Of a stretch of 56,928 bases of DNA, positions 43,628 through 50,971 are shown piece after piece. The DNA is from Colimorpha sp045222795 (GTDB lineage Bacteria > Bacteroidota > Bacteroidia > Bacteroidales > P3). The notes beneath the pieces were generated by a model, which did no database searches, was not told the DNA's origin, and was given only the letters and a program-made list of their open reading frames with translations. Position 1 is the stretch's first letter. Each line of letters opens with the position of its first letter. The stretch is from positions 1-56,928 of the forward strand of contig JBGUZF010000047.1 of assembly GCA_045222795.1 (NCBI GenBank), in the 5' to 3' direction. The translations under genes and the position numbers were made by a program.

Positions 43628-44506
43628 ATGGCAACAAAGCAGAAGATAGGAGGGTTGGGCCGCGGACTGGGTTCCATACTGCCCGATGCAGCTGACTTCG
43701 AGGTCGGCAAACCCGAGAAGGGCGACAGCATCAGCATGGTGCCCGTGGCTAAGATTGTGGCCAACCCCTACCAGCCCCGCAAGGAGTTCGACAACGAAGC
43801 CCTCGAGGAACTGGCCCAGAGCATACGCCAGCAAGGCGTCATCACCCCCGTGACCGTGCGCAAGATGCCAGACGGCACCTTCCAGCTCATCGCCGGCGAA
43901 CGCCGCTTCCGTGCAGCACAGAAGGCCGGCCTCAAGGAACTGCCGGCATATATCCGCGTGGCCACCGACATACAGATGATGGAGATGGCCCTGGTGGAGA
44001 ACATACAGCGTGCCGACCTCAACGCCATCGAGGTGGCACAGGCCTACCGCCAGCTGATAGAGGAATGCCGCCTGACGCACGAGGAACTGAGCGAGAAGGT
44101 GGGCAAGAACCGCTCCACAATCACCAACTACCTCCGCCTGCTCTCGCTGCCCGACGAGGTGCAGCAGGCCATCGGTAGCGGACAGATAAGCATGGCCCAC
44201 GCCCGCGTGCTGGCTGGACTCGACGACGCCGGACGCCAGCTCGAGATACTCCACGCCATCATGGAGCGCAACCTCTCGGTGCATCAGACCGAGCAGATGG
44301 CTAAGAGCGCGAAGCCCGAGCCCAAGGTGCAGGTGCGCCGTCGCGGCGACCTGCCCGAGACCCACAGCGCTGCACAGAAACGCCTCAAAGAACGTCTGCA
44401 GTCAACTGTCGAAATCAAGCGCTCACAGCGCGGCAAAGGCACCCTCACCATCGCCTTCAACAGCGACAGCGACTTCGAAAGGATAATGGCAATAATTGAA
44501 AGTTGA
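43628..44506 (+). CDS. parB: Chromosome partitioning protein ParB (Spo0J)
   Basis: This 292-residue ParB has an N-terminal CTPase/ParB domain with NPYQPRKEF and the GERRFRA motif. A helix-turn-helix follows (LTHEELSEKVGKNRSTITNYLRLL, about residues 157-180), then a C-terminal dimerisation part. It binds parS and loads ParA/SMC. The gene ends in a heptad array that encodes the final IES and the stop. The DUF5683 gene starts almost at once. Confidence 0.95.
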   Translation: MATKQKIGGLGRGLGSILPDAADFEVGKPEKGDSISMVPVAKIVANPYQPRKEFDNEALEELAQSIRQQGVITPVTVRKMPDGTFQLIAGERRFRAAQKAGLKELPAYIRVATDIQMMEMALVENIQRADLNAIEVAQAYRQLIEECRLTHEELSEKVGKNRSTITNYLRLLSLPDEVQQAIGSGQISMAHARVLAGLDDAGRQLEILHAIMERNLSVHQTEQMAKSAKPEPKVQVRRRGDLPETHSAAQKRLKERLQSTVEIKRSQRGKGTLTIAFNSDSDFERIMAIIES

Positions 44507-44524
44507 AAATTGAAAATTGAAACT
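44492..44524. repeat. Heptad array across the end of parB
   Basis: AAAATTG / AAAGTTG units cover the last codons of parB, its stop and the start region of the DUF5683 gene. Confidence 0.8.
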
Positions 44525-45055
44525 GGTATAGCATGGAAATTAATGCTTGTGCTATGCGCAAGCACACTTTTCACTTTTCACTTTTCACTTTTCACTTCCC
44601 TTCGCGCCCAGGAGCACTCCGCCACCAAGGCCATGTGCCTCTCCATCCTCCCCGGTGCCGGACAGGTCTACAACCGTCAGGCATGGAAAATCCCTATCAT
44701 CTACGGCGCCTTCGCCGGCATGGGCTACCTCGTCTACAACAACTATTCCAACATGAAGATGTTCAAGGACGAGTACCTCTACCGCGTGCAGAACTACGAC
44801 ACCCCGAGTCTCGAAGGCTATGAGTCGTACCCCACGAGCAGCATCTACAGCCTCTACAACGACTACAACAAGAACTTCCAGCTGATGGTCATCATCACCG
44901 TCGGTGTCTATGCCCTCAACCTCGTCGACGCCTACGTCTTCGGACACCTCTTCGACTTCAAGATCGACGACGACATCAGCCTAAACCTCGTGCCTGCTCT
45001 TCAGCCCACGCCCCTGGGTTTGCAGCCCACGATAGGCTTGGGCATACAATTTTGA
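44510..45055 (+). CDS. DUF5683 membrane/exported protein
   Basis: This 181-residue protein has an N-terminal hydrophobic segment partly made by a TCACTTT heptad array (FTFHFSLFTS) and ending LRAQ, so it is probably a signal peptide. The DUF5683 part has the SILPGAGQVYNRQAWKIPIIYG opening and about three hydrophobic segments. The gene commonly follows parB in Bacteroidota. An alternative start at the ATG at 44543 is possible and gives a more usual signal. The function is unknown. Confidence 0.85.
   Translation: MKIETGIAWKLMLVLCASTLFTFHFSLFTSLRAQEHSATKAMCLSILPGAGQVYNRQAWKIPIIYGAFAGMGYLVYNNYSNMKMFKDEYLYRVQNYDTPSLEGYESYPTSSIYSLYNDYNKNFQLMVIITVGVYALNLVDAYVFGHLFDFKIDDDISLNLVPALQPTPLGLQPTIGLGIQF
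44564..44598. repeat. Heptad array encoding a signal-peptide core
   Basis: Four or five TCACTTT units lie in frame and encode the alternating Phe/Thr/His/Ser hydrophobic core of the DUF5683 protein's signal. Confidence 0.85.
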
Positions 45056-45098
45056 ATATAATACATATTATTAATAAGCAAACAACACATTTCCCATT

Positions 45099-45809
45099 AT
45101 GATTAGCAAACTTCTTTTTATCCAAGGTGACGTGGCCACAGCCATTGACACCGTAGAAAACACCGTCGCTACAGGCGCCACCGAGCGCGTAACGTTGTGG
45201 CAAATGGCCCTCAACGGCGGCTGGATTATGCTCGTGCTGGCACTCCTCCTGGTGCTCGCCATCTACATCTTCATCGAGCGCTATCTTACGCTCAACGGCG
45301 CCCTCAAGGGCGAAGCCGACAACCAGTTCATGGAGCAGATACGCCAGTATGTCCACGAAGGCAACGTCGACGAGGCCCGCCGCCTCTCCAAGGAGACCGC
45401 TACACCCCTCGGCCGCATGATCAGCAAGGGCTTCTCCCGTCTCGGCCGCCCGCTGCCCGACATTCAGGCCGCCATCGAGAACGAAGGCCAGCTTGAAGTC
45501 GCCAACCTCGAAAAGCGCGTCTCCCTCGTGGCCACCGTGGCCTCTCTGGGCCCGATGATTGGTTTCCTCGGCACCGTGGTGGGCATGATCTCCGCCTTCC
45601 AGGAGATGGCCTATGCCGGCAACAATATCGACATCCAGATGCTCGCCTCGGGCATCTACACCGCTATGGTCACCACCGTCGGCGGTCTTATCGTCGGCAT
45701 CATCTGCTATTTCCTCAACAACGTCCTCGTCAGCCGCATCAACAAGGTCGTCTTCGAACTCGAGGTACGCGCCAACGAATTCATGGACCTCCTCCACGAG
45801 CCGGCATGA
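45099..45809 (+). CDS. exbB: MotA/TolQ/ExbB-type proton channel
   Basis: This 236-residue inner-membrane protein is the larger channel subunit energising TonB. Helix 1 lies at about residues 40-62 (WIMLVLALLLVLAIYIFIERY), and two more helices lie in the C-terminal half (VATVASLGPMIGFLGTVVGMISAF and YTAMVTTVGGLIVGIICYFL), with the usual cytoplasmic domain between. exbD and a TonB-like gene follow. Its position directly after parAB-DUF5683 is notable. Confidence 0.92.
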   Translation: MISKLLFIQGDVATAIDTVENTVATGATERVTLWQMALNGGWIMLVLALLLVLAIYIFIERYLTLNGALKGEADNQFMEQIRQYVHEGNVDEARRLSKETATPLGRMISKGFSRLGRPLPDIQAAIENEGQLEVANLEKRVSLVATVASLGPMIGFLGTVVGMISAFQEMAYAGNNIDIQMLASGIYTAMVTTVGGLIVGIICYFLNNVLVSRINKVVFELEVRANEFMDLLHEPA

Positions 45810-45883
45810 TAAAGTTTAATGTTTAAAGTTTAAAGGTTAAAGAAGCTGACGCCCATGTCCTTTAACCATTAATCATTATCCAT
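45810..45883. repeat. Inverted heptad array between exbB and exbD
   Basis: AAAGTTT/AATGTTT heptads on the left are mirrored by CATTAAT/CATTATC units on the right around CTGACGCCCATGTC, filling the spacer up to the exbD start. Confidence 0.75.
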
Positions 45884-45884
45884 T

Positions 45885-46301
45885 ATGATAAAAAGTCAGA
45901 ACAGAATCAAGATAGAGACGTCGTCGTCGAGCATGAGCGACCTGGTCTTCCTGCTGCTCATCTTCTTCATGATTACGTCGACGCTCATCAGTCCCAACGC
46001 CGTCAAGCTGCTGCTGCCCGAAAGCAACAGCAAGACCATGGCCAAGGAGAGCGTCACCGTCTATATCGACGAGAGCCACAACTTCTATGTCGAGAACGAC
46101 ATCCCCATCGCCGTCGGCGAGCTCGAGTCGTTCCTCCGCACCAGCATCTCGGTTGGCGACTCGTCGGCCTGCGTGGTGCTCCGTGCCGACAAGACCGTCC
46201 CCGTGCAGGACGTGGTGCAGGTAATCGACGCTGTCAACAGCATCAACGCCTCCAACGGCACCAAGCACAAGGTAATCCTCGCCACCTCCCCCAAACAATA
46301 A
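45885..46301 (+). CDS. exbD: ExbD/TolR-type biopolymer transport protein
   Basis: This 138-residue protein has a short cytoplasmic N-terminus and one membrane helix carrying the conserved proton-path Asp (SMSDLVFLLLIFFMITS, Asp near residue 20). A small periplasmic domain follows (VLRADKTVPVQDVVQVIDAV). It works with ExbB to drive TonB-dependent uptake. Inverted heptad spacers lie on both sides. Confidence 0.92.
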   Translation: MIKSQNRIKIETSSSSMSDLVFLLLIFFMITSTLISPNAVKLLLPESNSKTMAKESVTVYIDESHNFYVENDIPIAVGELESFLRTSISVGDSSACVVLRADKTVPVQDVVQVIDAVNSINASNGTKHKVILATSPKQ

Positions 46302-46335
46302 AACCGTAAACGGTAAACCGTAAACTGTAAACAAA
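46302..46335. repeat. Heptad array between exbD and the TonB-like gene
   Basis: GTAAACG / GTAAACC / GTAAACT units fill the spacer from the exbD stop codon to the next ATG. Confidence 0.8.
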
Positions 46336-47073
46336 ATGAATCCCAAGATAATATCGGGCATCTGCACAGCGGTCATCATGGCTCTCATAGCCGTGGTGCT
46401 GCTCTCCTTCGGCTACGACCCGCCCGACCCGCCTATCCCCGAGGAGGGTGTCGAGGTGAACCTCGGCGACAGCGATTTCGGAAGCGGCGACGACCCCAAG
46501 CCCGCCAGCACAGCCTCCAGCTATGCCCCTCCCGCGGCGCAGAATCAGGTCGCTACCCAGCAGGCCGAGCCTACGCCGTCGCTCGACGCCAGCACCAATC
46601 AGGGCAACACCGTGTCGCCTGCTGTCACCGAGCAGCCCACCGTCGAGAACAAAGAGCCTGAAATCAACAAGAATGCCCTCTTCACCGGCCGCCGCAACCA
46701 GAGCAGCGGCACCGGCAGTCAGGGTGTGAGCACCGGTACCGGCGACCAGGGCCGGCCCAACGGAACGCCCAACAGTAACAACTACACCGGCAACGGTGGC
46801 GGCAACGGCAACTTCTCCCTCGCCGGCCGCAGCAGCGTCGCCCTTCCGCGGCCCGACTACAAGTCCAACGACCAGGGTACCGTGGTCGTCCAGATTTGGG
46901 TCGACCGCAACGGCAACGTCACCCGCGCCGAATACCAGCCCAAGGGCTCCAACACCTCCAACGGCTACCTCGTCAGCCAGGCCATCGCCGCCGCCAAGCG
47001 CGCCCGCTTCAACGCCGACCCCGCCGCCCCCGAAGAACAGAAAGGCACCATCACCTACATCTTCAAAATATAA
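46336..47073 (+). CDS. TonB-like energy transducer
   Basis: This 245-residue protein has one N-terminal membrane helix (about 7-30). A long Pro/Thr/Ser/Asn/Gly-rich spacer (to about 175) can cross the periplasm. The C-terminal TonB-like domain (about 180-245) has GTVVVQIWVDRNGNVTRA and AIAAAKRARFNAD and ends in a YIFKI strand. With exbB and exbD it forms a complete transducer set. The receptor partners are not in the window. Confidence 0.88.
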   Translation: MNPKIISGICTAVIMALIAVVLLSFGYDPPDPPIPEEGVEVNLGDSDFGSGDDPKPASTASSYAPPAAQNQVATQQAEPTPSLDASTNQGNTVSPAVTEQPTVENKEPEINKNALFTGRRNQSSGTGSQGVSTGTGDQGRPNGTPNSNNYTGNGGGNGNFSLAGRSSVALPRPDYKSNDQGTVVVQIWVDRNGNVTRAEYQPKGSNTSNGYLVSQAIAAAKRARFNADPAAPEEQKGTITYIFKI

Positions 47074-47116
47074 AGTAACCTTTAACCTTTAATCATTAAC
47101 CTTTAACCTTTACCCC
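47074..47116. repeat. Heptad array between the TonB-like gene and the S4-domain gene
   Basis: TTTAACC / TTTAATC / ATTAACC units run up to the TTG start codon of the S4-domain gene. Confidence 0.8.
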
Positions 47117-47488
47117 TTGCGCCTCGACAAATACCTCTGGTCCGTGCGCCTCTACAAGACCCGCTCCCTCGCTGCCGACGCCTGTCAGTGCGGCAAGGTG
47201 ACGATGTCGACTGATGGTCGTGAGCTCAAGCCCTCGCATGATGTGAAGATAGGGGAGAGGTATAGTCTGAACATCGACCAGCTTCACAAGGAAGTCGAGG
47301 TGCTCTCCATTCCGCCCAACCGTGTGGGAGCGGCATTGGTGCCAGGCTTCATGATCGACCGCACCCCTCAGGAGGAATACGAGCGCATACAGATGGCCAG
47401 GAAGTATGCCTTCGAGAAACGCGACCGCGGCGTCGGCCGTCCGACGAAACGTGAACGCCGCGACATCGAACGCTTCAAATACGAATAA
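47117..47488 (+). CDS. S4-domain RNA-binding protein (Hsp15-like)
   Basis: This 123-residue protein has an S4 RNA-binding domain at the N-terminus (RLDKYLWSVRLYKTRSLAADAC) and a basic C-terminal tail (GRPTKRERRDIERFKYE). It resembles ribosome-associated heat-shock protein Hsp15, which helps recycle stalled 50S subunits. The only credible start is TTG at 47117, directly after a heptad array; no ATG lies in frame nearby. The lack of an ATG may mean the spacer was rewritten by the repeats. Confidence 0.82.
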   Translation: MRLDKYLWSVRLYKTRSLAADACQCGKVTMSTDGRELKPSHDVKIGERYSLNIDQLHKEVEVLSIPPNRVGAALVPGFMIDRTPQEEYERIQMARKYAFEKRDRGVGRPTKRERRDIERFKYE

Positions 47489-47630
47489 AATTCGAGTAAT
47501 TCGCCGTTAAAAAAGAAATTCGAGTAATTAGCCTGAAATTAACCTGCGCAAGCAATTCGTAAAATTCGCCTAATTCGTCGTTAAAAAAGAAGAAATTCGA
47601 GTAATTAGCCAGAAATTGACCTGAGATAAA
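47488..47630. repeat. AATTCGAGTAATTCGCC-type direct repeats, left of the sigma pair
   Basis: Three copies of AAATTCGAGTAATT(A/C)GCC with linking words (GTTAAAAAAGAA, AATTCGCCTAATTCGT) lie between the S4 gene and the ECF sigma gene. The same words recur at 48999-49103. Confidence 0.75.
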
Positions 47631-47642
47631 CCTCATTCATGT

Positions 47643-47668
47643 CACTGTTCACCGGTCACCGGTCACAA
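47643..47668. repeat. Heptad array upstream of the ECF sigma gene
   Basis: 7-nt units of TCACTGT / TCACCGG type are followed by an A-run. Confidence 0.6.
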
Positions 47669-47682
47669 AAAAATAAAATTCC

Positions 47683-47704
47683 GCAGAAAAAAATAATTTT
47701 CTGC
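47683..47704. promoter_or_regulatory. Hairpin or operator-like inverted repeat before the sigma gene
   Basis: GCAGAAAA (47683-47690) and TTTTCTGC (47697-47704) form an 8-bp inverted repeat with a 6-nt centre, 43 nt upstream of the sigma start. It could be an operator for autoregulation or a weak terminator. Confidence 0.4.
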
Positions 47705-47746
47705 AATAAAACAAACCGAAGTCGTACCTAATAAACGAATCGCCCT

Positions 47747-48280
47747 GTGGAAGACAAGCAGATAGTGGAGGCCGTGCTCGCTGGCGACACAAGGAAATAC
47801 GCCCTCATCGTCGAGCGCTACCAGCAGATAGTGGCCAACCTCACCTACAAGCTCTGCGGCAACCGACTCGAAGTCGAAGAGGTCACCCAGCAGGTGTTCG
47901 TCGAGCTCTACTCAGCACTCCCGCGCTTCCGCTTCGATTCACAACTGAGTTCTTTCCTCTACCGCATCACCGTCAACGTGGTCTGCAAGATGATGAACAA
48001 ATCGAAGCGCTTCGTCTCAGCCGACGCCATCGAGGGACTCCCAGAGCAACGCTCCGAAGACCGCAACGCACAGCAGCAGATAATCTACAACGAACAGATC
48101 GAACAGCTGCGCACAGCCATCGGACACCTCAAAGACGAACAACGCACCGCCCTGGTGCTCTACACCTTCGAGGACTTCAGCTACCAGCAGATAGCCGACG
48201 TGATGCAATGCTCCCTGAGCAAAGTGGAAAGCCTTATATTCAGAGCAAAGAAAAACCTAGCAAAGGAGGTACGACAATGA
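47747..48280 (+). CDS. ECF-type RNA polymerase sigma factor
   Basis: This 177-residue sigma-70-family factor of the extracytoplasmic-function type has region 2 (about 15-85, YALIVERYQQIVANLTYKLCGN and VEEVTQQVFVELY) and region 4 (about 120-172, HLKDEQRTALVLYTFEDFSYQQIADVM). The start is GTG at 47747. It overlaps the following membrane gene by 4 nt (ATGA), as for a sigma / anti-sigma pair. The regulon is unknown. Both sides of the module carry AATTCGAG repeats. Confidence 0.9.
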   Translation: MEDKQIVEAVLAGDTRKYALIVERYQQIVANLTYKLCGNRLEVEEVTQQVFVELYSALPRFRFDSQLSSFLYRITVNVVCKMMNKSKRFVSADAIEGLPEQRSEDRNAQQQIIYNEQIEQLRTAIGHLKDEQRTALVLYTFEDFSYQQIADVMQCSLSKVESLIFRAKKNLAKEVRQ

Positions 48281-48591
48281 CAATGGAACAACAACTCGAT
48301 GAACTGGCCCGCCTCGAATATCCCAAGAAAGTGGATGTCGTCGACAAGGTGATGGCCGAAGTGGGCCAAAAACCCTACCTGCGCCCCGTGCACAAACCTA
48401 TCCGCTGGCAGCGCATCGCCACCATAGCGGCAGCCGCCGTCATAGGTCTCGTCGCAGTCAACGTCGTCCTCTTCAACTCCGGCACCACCGATAACGCCTC
48501 CCAAGGTATCTCCGTCCCCTCCGACAACACCTGGACCACCGTCGAAGACGAAGCCCTCGACACAAATAAAACCGTCACCCCAACCCCCTGA
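48277..48591 (+). CDS. Small membrane protein, possible anti-sigma factor
   Basis: This 104-residue protein starts at 48277, overlapping the sigma stop codon. A cytoplasmic helical part comes first (about 1-46), then one membrane helix (about 49-70, IATIAAAAVIGLVAVNVVLF) and a short Thr/Ser-rich outer tail. There is no HxxxCxxC zinc anti-sigma motif, so it is not a ZAS-type anti-sigma. Position and topology still suggest that it controls the sigma factor. A longer in-frame start at 48208 would overlap the sigma gene by about 70 nt and is unlikely. Confidence 0.7.
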   Translation: MTMEQQLDELARLEYPKKVDVVDKVMAEVGQKPYLRPVHKPIRWQRIATIAAAAVIGLVAVNVVLFNSGTTDNASQGISVPSDNTWTTVEDEALDTNKTVTPTP

Positions 48592-48738
48592 CACATCTCA
48601 CCTTGCATATTTTGCAACCCCCTGAACCGCAAACCGCAAGAAAAAAGTTTTTGCAGTTTGCGTTTTTCTTCGCGCTACGCTGCTACTTGCGCAAGCAAAC
48701 AAGTACTCCCTCCATTTCACCTTTCGTCAAAGTGTGAA

Positions 48739-48883
48739 AAGCGTCAAGCGTATAGCGTCATTTTCAATTGTCTTGTATCTATAATTTATAATTAAGGAAT
48801 AATTATTTATTATTTTTATTAATAAAAATTTTTTGTGGCCACCCCCCGCTGCAAAAATAAATGACGCTTGACGCTTTACGCTT
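48739..48883. repeat. Widely spaced inverted heptad arrays around an AT-rich core
   Basis: AAGCGTC/AAGCGTA units at 48739-48763 are mirrored by TGACGCT/TTACGCT units at 48859-48883. The roughly 95 bp between them are mostly A and T with one GGCCACCCCCCGC patch. Confidence 0.7.
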
Positions 48884-48944
48884 CCAAAATTTTTTAATTT
48901 GTCCTAGCCTCACGGCATTTATTACATTTCGCGTGACAACTCCC

Positions 48945-48977
48945 TATCCTCTCCGAATCCTCACCGTATCCTCTCCG
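48945..48977. repeat. Period-11 array
   Basis: Three units of TATCCTCTCCG / AATCCTCACCG lie in the gene-free region. Confidence 0.7.
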
Positions 48978-48998
48978 CCGACCCCCTTTTTACACCAG

Positions 48999-49103
48999 TA
49001 ATTCGAGTAATCTGCCATTCACCATCCACTATTCACCATTCGAGTAATTCGCCAGTAATATAAATTCGCCTAATTCGTAAAATTCGCCGTTATTATTTCG
49101 CCG
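48999..49103. repeat. AATTCGAGTAATTCGCC-type direct repeats, right of the sigma pair
   Basis: The words match those at 47488-47630. They are interrupted by CCATTCA / CCATCCA heptads at about 49018-49050. Confidence 0.75.
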
Positions 49104-49202
49104 TCAGGCGCCGTTGTCTTTTGTTGTCTATGTTCGCTCATCAAGCTCGTGGACCTAAGCAGTCTTTAAAACAAAACCCGTAGTCTTTCAATTCAAGTAT
49201 TC

Positions 49203-49226
49203 AAAGGGTAAAGGGTGAAGGGTGAT
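49203..49226. repeat. Heptad array in the gene-free region
   Basis: AAAGGGT / GAAGGGT 7-nt units, about three copies. Confidence 0.65.
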
Positions 49227-49323
49227 TTTCAATTGCACACATCGGAAATATTGAATATTATGTATTTATATTTCTCCCCCCGATTTTTTTTCAATTATTT
49301 CTTATTTATTTGTTTTTTTTTAT

Positions 49324-49331
49324 TACTTTTG
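49324..49331 (+). promoter_or_regulatory. -7 promoter element for the 49442 gene cluster
   Basis: TACTTTTG fits TAnnTTTG; the -33 element is unclear (TTTC 22 nt upstream). It lies about 110 nt before the ATG. Confidence 0.45.
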
Positions 49332-49441
49332 CACTTTGTTAGCGCGCAGGCCCGACCTTTTGCCACGCCCACGCTAAACAACTCGCAGCCGCAGGCGCTG
49401 CACCCGATTTTGTAATGTAAAAATAGAAAAAAAAGTATACA

Positions 49442-50140
49442 ATGAAAGGCAAAACCATTATCCAGATTGTCCTGGGCGTCGTCATTGTCGCCCTCGCCAT
49501 TGCGCTCTTCTCCAGCATCATGAAACCCGTGCGTTTCGACAACGAGTACAACAAACGCCGTGAAGCCTGCGCCGAGAAGCTCAAAGCCATCCGTACCCTC
49601 GAGGAAGCCTACAAGGTCACCTACGGTACCTACACCGGCAGCTTCGACACCCTCCTCACCCGCCTCATGAACGAGGACAGCATGAAGACCGTCGTCAAAA
49701 TCACCAACTACGACAAGATTCCCGCCGACGTCGACATCAACGAGGTCCCCGAAAAGGAAGCTATCGAGAAAGGCTATGTCACCCGCAAGGAGGTGTTCAT
49801 CAACCCCATCCTCAAACTCCGCGAGGACAAGAAGCTGCCCACTGTCGACGCCACCGGTCACACCGTCCAGATGTCCGACGAGCAGATCCTCAACCTCCGC
49901 TATGTCCCTTACCCCAAGGGCACCGACAAGGAGTTCGAACTTGAGGCCGGCATGATCGACAAGAGCGGTTTCATGGTTCCCGTGTTCGAATGCAAGGTCA
50001 GCCTCGAAGACCTCCTCGCCGACATGGACAAGCAGGAGCGCGTCAACAAGATTGCTGAGATAGAGAAAGTCGCCGGTCGCTACGCCGGCTGGAAGGTTGG
50101 CGATATGACCCAACCCGTCACCGACGGTAACTTCGAATAA
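49442..50140 (+). CDS. Membrane-anchored protein, unknown function
   Basis: This 232-residue protein has one N-terminal membrane helix (about 5-28) and an extracytoplasmic part. That part starts with a helical region (AEKLKAIRTLEEAYKVTYGTY), similar in layout to pilin-like or pseudopilin-like anchors, and continues into beta strands. I do not recognise a family. It lies 3 nt before the DUF3822 gene in a small operon with rsmD. Confidence 0.7.
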   Translation: MKGKTIIQIVLGVVIVALAIALFSSIMKPVRFDNEYNKRREACAEKLKAIRTLEEAYKVTYGTYTGSFDTLLTRLMNEDSMKTVVKITNYDKIPADVDINEVPEKEAIEKGYVTRKEVFINPILKLREDKKLPTVDATGHTVQMSDEQILNLRYVPYPKGTDKEFELEAGMIDKSGFMVPVFECKVSLEDLLADMDKQERVNKIAEIEKVAGRYAGWKVGDMTQPVTDGNFE

Positions 50141-50143
50141 TCT

Positions 50144-50959
50144 ATGGCCTATCGTTGCAAGACTCTGATTGCCACCGAGGGCGATAGCTCCACTCAAGAA
50201 AAAAGACTATCCATCAGCCTCGTGGCCGATGGATTTTCTTTTTCGGTGACTTCCCCGCAAGGAACACTCCTCTCCTTCGGCGAGGTCGTGGGGCAGCACG
50301 CCTCATCCATCACCGACGCCACACGCGACATCAAGGCTCTCTTCGCCGAGGCCGGCATCCGTCCGCTCGGCTATAAGAACATCGAACTCATCGTCGTCAG
50401 CGACGAGAACACATGGGTGCCCGACGAACTCTATTCGTCCCTCGCCAACCGCCAGTACCTGCGTCTCCTCGGCGGCACCGCCAACGCCGTCCTGTCGGCT
50501 CCCTGCAAGGCTCTGGGCTCTACCATGGTGTTCTCCGCCAACGACCACCTCGTAATGGCCTTCAAAGTGGCCCTCCCCGGCGTCAACGTCATAAACCAGC
50601 ACGTGAAGATAGCATCGCTCGTTTCCCGCAGCGCCACCCATCCCGTCCTTGTGGCCCATTGGCGACAGGGTAGGGTGGACCTCGCCGCTATGAACGAAGG
50701 CCGTTACCTCTACGGCAACACGCTCTCCTTCTCCAATATGGACGAGGCCGTCTTTCACGTCGTCGAAGTCATGAAGACCTTCGGCATGGACAGCCCAAAA
50801 GCCGAGCTGCTCCTCTGCGGCGATGTCGACCGCGAACTCTACGGCCGCCTGCGTCCCTATTTCCCGACAACAACTCTTTACAGCGGTACCGCCACACAGT
50901 TCGCCTCCCCCGACTTCAAGAAGCTCCACACCTACCGCCACGCACTGATACTCTTCTAA
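50144..50959 (+). CDS. DUF3822-family protein
   Basis: This 271-residue protein is of the Bacteroidota DUF3822 family, which has an actin/hexokinase-like ATPase-type fold of unknown function. An LSISLVADGFSFSV start and an ELLLCGDVDRELYGRLRPYF C-terminal segment fit the family. It lies upstream of rsmD, as in many Bacteroidota, with 12 nt between. Confidence 0.85.
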   Translation: MAYRCKTLIATEGDSSTQEKRLSISLVADGFSFSVTSPQGTLLSFGEVVGQHASSITDATRDIKALFAEAGIRPLGYKNIELIVVSDENTWVPDELYSSLANRQYLRLLGGTANAVLSAPCKALGSTMVFSANDHLVMAFKVALPGVNVINQHVKIASLVSRSATHPVLVAHWRQGRVDLAAMNEGRYLYGNTLSFSNMDEAVFHVVEVMKTFGMDSPKAELLLCGDVDRELYGRLRPYFPTTTLYSGTATQFASPDFKKLHTYRHALILF

Positions 50960-50971
50960 ACCAGCACTCCC

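Larger units (their letters stand above)
48592..49441. other. Long intergenic region without a gene (about 850 bp)
   Basis: No convincing coding frame, tRNA or terminator pair was found. The region holds a hairpin near 48626-48668 and inverted heptads at 48739-48763 and 48859-48883 around an AT-rich core. It also holds a period-11 array at 48945-48977, AATTCGAG repeats at 48999-49103 and two further heptad arrays. A promoter candidate lies at 49324-49331. Confidence 0.65.

Noticed and set aside
42856..44506. parS site near parAB
   Set aside because: Several CACGTG-containing stretches were looked at, but none matched the 16-bp parS palindrome by eye.
49215..49415. 66-codon plus-strand frame with a Phe/Leu-rich start and SAQ-like site
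   Set aside because: The hydrophobic run comes from poly-T spacer DNA, a promoter candidate lies inside it, and it has only about 25 residues after the supposed signal.
48592..49441. Replication origin in the AT-rich gene-free region
   Set aside because: No DnaA-box cluster (TTATCCACA-like) was seen and neither dnaA nor other origin-linked genes are adjacent; dnaB lies 15 kb away.
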